From the NCBI GenBank assembly GCA_964367145.1, contig CAYIWJ010000012.1, forward strand, positions 1 to 22,525: 22,525 nt of DNA. The letters run 5' to 3'. Under the pieces are notes generated by a model, which was not told where the DNA came from, made no database searches, and was given only the letters and a program-made list of their open reading frames with translations. A program made the position numbers and the translations under genes. This stretch comes from JAHFLD01 sp964367145. GTDB taxonomy: Bacteria > Patescibacteriota > Minisyncoccia > UBA6257 > 1-14-0-10-40-38. Position 1 is the stretch's first letter. Every line of letters begins with the position of its first letter. Shown in pieces: positions 19,877 to 22,525 of this stretch.

Positions 19877-21373
19877 TTATCTCACGGAATACTTTTCTTT
19901 AATCTCCGCGTCAATCCGCTCTTGGGCTTCGGCCGCCTTGTGCTTGGCCTTCGCGGCTAACTGCAAAAGCTCATCATCCACTAGCCCAGCCAACTCCTTA
20001 ATCCGCAAAACCAATCCATCCCCGTCGTTTAATTCCGGAACCTCCAACACCTCTTCCAATAAAATCGCCAAAATCTGTCCGACCCGCGGCCCGGGAGGAA
20101 TACCCGCCAAGCGCATCACGTCATCGCCTCGTAAGCTTAACATTTTGACGCTAACCGGATCTTTTTGAACCTTTTCCATCATTGCCTGCAAATGACGCAA
20201 GCGATAGGGCTGGGCCTTGGGCACACCGGAACCAATGCGATCCGCCTCGCGCAGTTTAATTAAATCCTCCGCGTTTTCTGGACCAATCCGGCGCAAAAGT
20301 CGCCGCACTCCCGCCAAAGTTACCACCTCCGGATCATACACAAACATATGCTCCCGCACCAAAAGCGCCACTGCTTCTGTGGTTTTTTTAGGAAAATGCA
20401 GCCGATCCAATAGACGAAGCGCCATCCGCTCGCCAACAACTTGATGCCCGTAAAAAGTTGAATTCGGGCCATCGCCTTTTTTACTGCGTGGCTTGCCAAC
20501 ATCGTGCAACAACGACGCCAATCGCAAGTGCAAAGGAAAATCCTTTTTAACCGCGTACTCCAGCGACTTTAGGTTGTGTTCAAACACGGTATAGATATGA
20601 TGCTTGTTTTGCCCAACCCCCACACCCTCCAGCAACTCTGGCAAAATATGCCTCAACAAACCTGTGTTGAGCAATAATTGAACACCCCCCGTCGCCCGTG
20701 GCGTCATCAATAATTTTTCAAACTCATCTCGAATCCGCTCTTTGGAAACAAATTCCAAAAGTCCAGACAATTTCTGAATCGCCGCGAGCGCTTTGACCTC
20801 AATCGCAAACCCCAGTTGCGCGGCAAAACGAATCGCTCGCAACAAACGCAAAGCATCCTCGTTAAACCGATCTTCTGGTTCATGAACGGTGCGAATAATT
20901 CCATCCTTGAGATCTTTGTGTCCCTGGAAAGGATCAATAATCGCCGCCGGACTTCCCTCGTGCGCCGGTAGCGCCATCGCATTAACCGTAAAATCACGCC
21001 GCGCCAAGTCTTCCTCAATCCTATCGGTAAATTTTACCTCATCAGGATGCCGCTTGTCGGTATAACCGACTTCCAATCGAAACGTGGTTACCTCCACAAT
21101 GGCTAAGACTGGGTCGGTAGAACCCGTCTTTACCCCAACCGTTCCAAAAGTATTTTCGTATACCGTCGCCGGTTTTTCTTTGGTCGCCCCGCCAAAATTC
21201 GCCAAAAGCTCCTGAATTTTTTCTGGTCTGGCATTGGTCGTCAGATCCCAGTCCTTGGGCTCAGCGCCGATCAAAAGATCTCGCAGACAACCGCCAACAA
21301 TATAGGCCTTATAACCCGCGCCCTCTAAAACCGCGGCAATTTCTTTGACCTCCTTGGGAATCGCCAATTTCAT
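19877..21373 (-). CDS. cca: CCA tRNA nucleotidyltransferase with HD domain
   Basis: Adds or repairs the 3' CCA of tRNAs. 498 aa. The class II nucleotidyltransferase head has AYIVGGCLRDLLIG (24-36) and the metal-binding DWDLTTNA (D41, D43). EEDLARRDFTVNAMA (120-133) and the ERhxxE-like RFNEDALRLLRAIRFAAQLGF (169-189) follow. An HD phosphohydrolase-type domain carries LLHDVGKP (H290-D291) and YGHQVVGE (H310). The C-terminal tail (about 450-498) is a charged helix. The tRNAs in this window lack encoded CCA, so it is needed. A TAGAAT box lies 6 bp before the ATG, with no clear SD. It leads an operon with the two-TM protein. Confidence 0.94.
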   Translation of the reverse strand: MKLAIPKEVKEIAAVLEGAGYKAYIVGGCLRDLLIGAEPKDWDLTTNARPEKIQELLANFGGATKEKPATVYENTFGTVGVKTGSTDPVLAIVEVTTFRLEVGYTDKRHPDEVKFTDRIEEDLARRDFTVNAMALPAHEGSPAAIIDPFQGHKDLKDGIIRTVHEPEDRFNEDALRLLRAIRFAAQLGFAIEVKALAAIQKLSGLLEFVSKERIRDEFEKLLMTPRATGGVQLLLNTGLLRHILPELLEGVGVGQNKHHIYTVFEHNLKSLEYAVKKDFPLHLRLASLLHDVGKPRSKKGDGPNSTFYGHQVVGERMALRLLDRLHFPKKTTEAVALLVREHMFVYDPEVVTLAGVRRLLRRIGPENAEDLIKLREADRIGSGVPKAQPYRLRHLQAMMEKVQKDPVSVKMLSLRGDDVMRLAGIPPGPRVGQILAILLEEVLEVPELNDGDGLVLRIKELAGLVDDELLQLAAKAKHKAAEAQERIDAEIKEKYSVR

Positions 21374-21379
21374 CTTCTT

Positions 21380-21385
21380 ATTCTA
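21380..21385 (-). promoter_or_regulatory. -10 box of cca unit (leaderless type)
   Basis: TAGAAT on the minus strand, 6 bp before the cca ATG at 21373. No strong -35. Confidence 0.4.
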
Positions 21386-21409
21386 GCTTTATTTCAGCCG
21401 GAATTAAAA

Positions 21410-21439
21410 TTGACATTGCGCTCTTGGGCATAATAGAAT
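21410..21439 (+). promoter_or_regulatory. Promoter of the 133-aa gene
   Basis: Consensus -35 TTGACA (21410-21415), 18-bp spacer, -10 TAGAAT (21434-21439), about 45 bp before the GTG start. Confidence 0.65.
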
Positions 21440-21490
21440 CCAAGCAGTTGTTTGAAATAACTTCCGCCAGAAGCAAAAAAAGGAATCCCA

Positions 21491-21892
21491 GTGTATCAGC
21501 CACCAACAGAAAAACGCATTCTCACAGAAGAAGACGATCCGGTCGAAACAGTAGAACAAGCCATCGATCAAGAACAAGAGAAGTTAGAAAAAAGCACCAA
21601 CCTAGCCAACGATCTAGAGCTTGCATTCGAAAATTTAAGCGAGGTCATGAAAACGATTATTACGGACTTTCAAGAAGAGGCCAAGAAAGAAACCGCGAAG
21701 CAAGAAGCTCTAAATAGAGTTTCAAATCTTGAAGGATGCCTAGTTGATCTCCTGGACGAAATTCTTCGCCGACCAGACCTCCAACTCCGCCAATCAATCG
21801 AGAAACTAGTAGCCGGCCTACGCACAACAAGATCCGATCGCTACGAGGATTTAAACGCGCTCTACTCACATCTTCGCAACTGCATCTCCTAA
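21491..21892 (+). CDS. Acidic coiled-coil protein, unknown function
   Basis: 133 aa from the GTG at 21491, preceded by an A-rich SD (AAAAAGGA) at suitable spacing. The product is strongly acidic and almost entirely helical (DDPVETVEQAIDQEQEKLEKS, LELAFENLSEVMKTIITDFQEEAKKETAKQEALNRVSNLE), with no membrane segment and two Cys. No family is recognised. It has a consensus promoter and its own terminator, so it is a single-gene unit. It might be a scaffold or adaptor protein, but nothing shows its partner. Confidence 0.65.
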   Translation: MYQPPTEKRILTEEDDPVETVEQAIDQEQEKLEKSTNLANDLELAFENLSEVMKTIITDFQEEAKKETAKQEALNRVSNLEGCLVDLLDEILRRPDLQLRQSIEKLVAGLRTTRSDRYEDLNALYSHLRNCIS

Positions 21893-21911
21893 ACGCCCTC
21901 GGGCGTTTTTT
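21893..21911 (+). terminator. Intrinsic terminator of the 133-aa gene
   Basis: ACGCCC/GGGCGT stem (21893-21898 with 21901-21906), effectively closing on a CTCG tetraloop, then six T. It starts directly at the stop codon. Confidence 0.82.
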
Positions 21912-21927
21912 ATTGGTATTTGATATT

Positions 21928-21965
21928 GGACTTATTTCCTCGTACGATTAGGTAGGAATAAGTCC
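21928..21965 (+). other. Hairpin overlapping the tRNA-Arg 5' end
   Basis: GGACTTATTTCCT (21928-21940) pairs with AGGAATAAGTCC (21954-21965) with one bulged T. The 3' arm includes the first four bases of tRNA-Arg, so it would compete with the acceptor stem in a precursor. CCTCGTA also occurs twice here (21938-21944 and 21964-21970). Confidence 0.45.
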
Positions 21966-22033
21966 TCGTAGTGAAATGGATATCACAACAGGCTTCGAAC
22001 CTGTTATTCCCCGTTCGAATCGGGGCGAGGACA
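21962..22033 (+). tRNA. tRNA-Arg(TCG)
   Basis: Complete cloverleaf: acceptor GTCCTCG/CGAGGAC, D-arm GTGA..TCAC, anticodon arm ACAGG-CTTCGAA-CCTGT with anticodon TCG, T-arm CCCCG-TTCGAAT-CGGGG, discriminator A. CCA not encoded. 72 nt. Confidence 0.94.
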
Positions 22034-22073
22034 CCGAAATCGCGAACAAATGGCTTTTTTCTTGGTCTTTGAG

Positions 22074-22079
22074 TACAAT
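22074..22079 (+). promoter_or_regulatory. -10 box ahead of the tRNA-Glu fragment
   Basis: TACAAT 9 bp before the tRNA-Glu 5' fragment, with a weak TGGCTT 17 bp further up. This is where a tRNA promoter should be, but it now drives the broken copy first. Confidence 0.4.
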
Positions 22080-22088
22080 TTCTCCATC

Positions 22089-22161
22089 GGTCCTGTCGTC
22101 TAGCCTGGTCTAGGACATCGCCCTTTCCTCCAAAGGAGGACCCTCCTCCGGAGGGCACGGC
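22089..22161 (+). pseudogene. tRNA-Glu 5' fragment interrupted in the anticodon by a palindromic insert
   Basis: Bases 22089-22127 match the 5' half of the intact tRNA-Glu at 22405-22443 at 35 of 39 positions, up to CGCCCTTTC. A 29-bp double palindrome (22127-22155) follows. After it, CACGGC (22156-22161) continues the tRNA anticodon loop and stem exactly as in the intact gene (CTTT then CACGGC). The insert therefore lies within or beside the TTC anticodon. Beyond CACGGC tRNA similarity is lost and a GIY-YIG ORF begins. There is no T-arm or 3' acceptor strand, so it cannot be a functional tRNA by itself. Confidence 0.75.
22127..22155 (+). repeat. 29-bp double-palindrome element, copy 1
   Basis: Two adjacent hairpins separated by one A: CCTCCAAAGGAGG (5-bp stem, loop AAA) and CCCTCCTCCGGAGGG (6-bp stem, loop TCC). 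A second copy begins at 22500. The GGAGG at 22150-22154 lies 10 bp before the GIY-YIG ATG and would be its SD, held inside the second hairpin. Translation of the nuclease may thus depend on hairpin opening (inference). Confidence 0.7.
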
Positions 22162-22164
22162 ACA

Positions 22165-22419
22165 ATGTATTTTCTCTATATTCTCAAGGGTAAAAAAGAA
22201 AATTGGCACTACATTGGAAGTACGAGCGATATCACAAATCGAATCCACGAGCACAACGCGGGTGAGGTACGATCAACAAAGACTTACAGACCTTTGACAT
22301 TGGCATACCAAGAAGAGTTTAATAGTAAAAGCGAAGCAAGAAAAAGAGAGCTCTTCTTAAAGAAAACTGCTCGCGCGAGAAAAGAACTGTTTGAAAAGAT
22401 AAATGGTCCTATCGTCTAG
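22165..22419 (+). CDS. GIY-YIG endonuclease domain protein
   Basis: 84 aa, a single GIY-YIG (UvrC/YhbQ-like) nuclease domain. MYFLYILKG stands for the GIY strand and WHYIGSTSDITNRIHEHN for the YIG strand with the following Arg27. FNSKSEARKRELFLKK carries the Glu-rich helix typical of these mini-nucleases. Such proteins cut DNA; free-standing ones are abundant in CPR and their roles are mostly unknown. The ATG is preceded by GGAGG supplied by the palindromic insert. The last four codons and the TAG stop (GPIV-stop) are the first 15 bases of the intact tRNA-Glu, so protein and tRNA genes overlap. Flanked by a tRNA-Glu fragment and a whole tRNA-Glu, it is a candidate homing-type enzyme. Confidence 0.88.
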   Translation: MYFLYILKGKKENWHYIGSTSDITNRIHEHNAGEVRSTKTYRPLTLAYQEEFNSKSEARKRELFLKKTARARKELFEKINGPIV

Positions 22420-22479
22420 CCTGGCCCAGGACGTCGCCCTTTCACGGCGAAAACTCGGGTTCGAATCCCGATGGGACCG
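22405..22479 (+). tRNA. tRNA-Glu(TTC)
   Basis: Complete cloverleaf: acceptor GGTCCTA/TGGGACC, D-arm with TAGCCTGGCCCAGGAC, anticodon stem CGCC/GGCG with loop CTTTCAC (anticodon TTC), T-arm CGGGT-TCGAAT-CCCG region, discriminator G. CCA not encoded. The first 15 bases also encode the end of the GIY-YIG protein. No separate promoter is obvious, so it may depend on transcription through the nuclease ORF. Confidence 0.94.
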
Positions 22480-22499
22480 CAACACAAGATGACCCTTTT

Positions 22500-22525
22500 C
22501 CTCCAAAGGAGGACCCTCCTCCGGA
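22500..22525 (+). repeat. Double-palindrome element, copy 2 (cut by window end)
   Basis: The first 26 of the 29 bases of the element at 22127-22155, identical over all visible positions. It is preceded by ACCCTTTT, similar to GCCCTTT before copy 1. It lies 21 bp after tRNA-Glu. Confidence 0.7.

Noticed and set aside
22127..22405. Classical group I intron with GIY-YIG homing endonuclease inside one tRNA-Glu
   Set aside because: A complete second tRNA-Glu follows, the tRNA 5' half is duplicated rather than split, and the ORF almost fills the space, leaving little room for an intron core. Not excluded without a covariance-model search.
1..22525. CRISPR array, rRNA genes or IS element with transposase
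   Set aside because: No regularly spaced repeats, no rRNA sequence and no transposase-like ORF were seen anywhere in the window.

Overview
The window looks like a chromosomal segment of a Patescibacteria (CPR; Parcubacteria-like) bacterium. The indications are small tightly packed housekeeping genes, several secreted low-complexity Ser/Thr/Gly proteins, a Gmad2+GerMN protein, a free-standing methionyl-tRNA synthetase beta (tRNA-binding) domain, and a GIY-YIG mini-nuclease beside tRNA genes. TGA is used as a stop (for example the genes ending at 2532 and 15760), so this is not a code-25 lineage. The taxonomic call is inference from gene content only.

Layout. 1-2515 (+): the 3' end of thymidylate kinase, a GT39-type membrane glycosyltransferase and a 45-aa membrane peptide. 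2532-4341 (-): a 2-Cys peroxiredoxin, then an overlapping Cys/His-rich membrane-anchored protein. 4424-7817 (+): two secreted or anchored proteins of unknown function. 7830-9242 (-): an alpha/beta hydrolase and endonuclease III. 9314-13578 (-): an accessory stretch of single-gene units, including an FNR-like flavoprotein, a cysteine synthase-like gene with a broken C-terminus, a DUF397 protein and a sulfite-oxidase-like molybdenum-cofactor enzyme. 13678-16518 (-): a compact operon of methyltransferase, MetG-beta, a tiny membrane ORF, TruB and a Gmad2/GerMN protein. 16645-18757 (-): a small ORF and two cell-surface proteins. 18920-19312: a terminator, a gene-free structured region and tRNA-Pro(CGG). 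19453-21373 (-): a membrane/coiled-coil protein and the CCA-adding enzyme. 21491-22525 (+): a coiled-coil protein, tRNA-Arg(TCG), then a tRNA-Glu 5' fragment interrupted in its anticodon loop by a double palindrome, a GIY-YIG ORF, an intact tRNA-Glu(TTC) and a second copy of the palindrome.

Two themes run through the window. First, the leading genes of metabolic units usually have a TATAAT-like box 6-8 bp before the ATG and no Shine-Dalgarno (SD) sequence, which predicts leaderless mRNAs. Small hypothetical genes instead tend to be single-gene units with a strong SD and their own hairpin terminator. Second, several genes look foreign: DUF397, the FNR-like and molybdenum-cofactor enzymes resemble actinobacterial proteins, and the cysteine synthase-like gene is visibly A+T-richer.

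The most novel-looking item is the cassette at 22089-22525 (tRNA-Glu fragment / palindrome / GIY-YIG / tRNA-Glu / palindrome). It may be a tRNA-anticodon-loop-targeting mobile element. The window ends inside its second palindrome.
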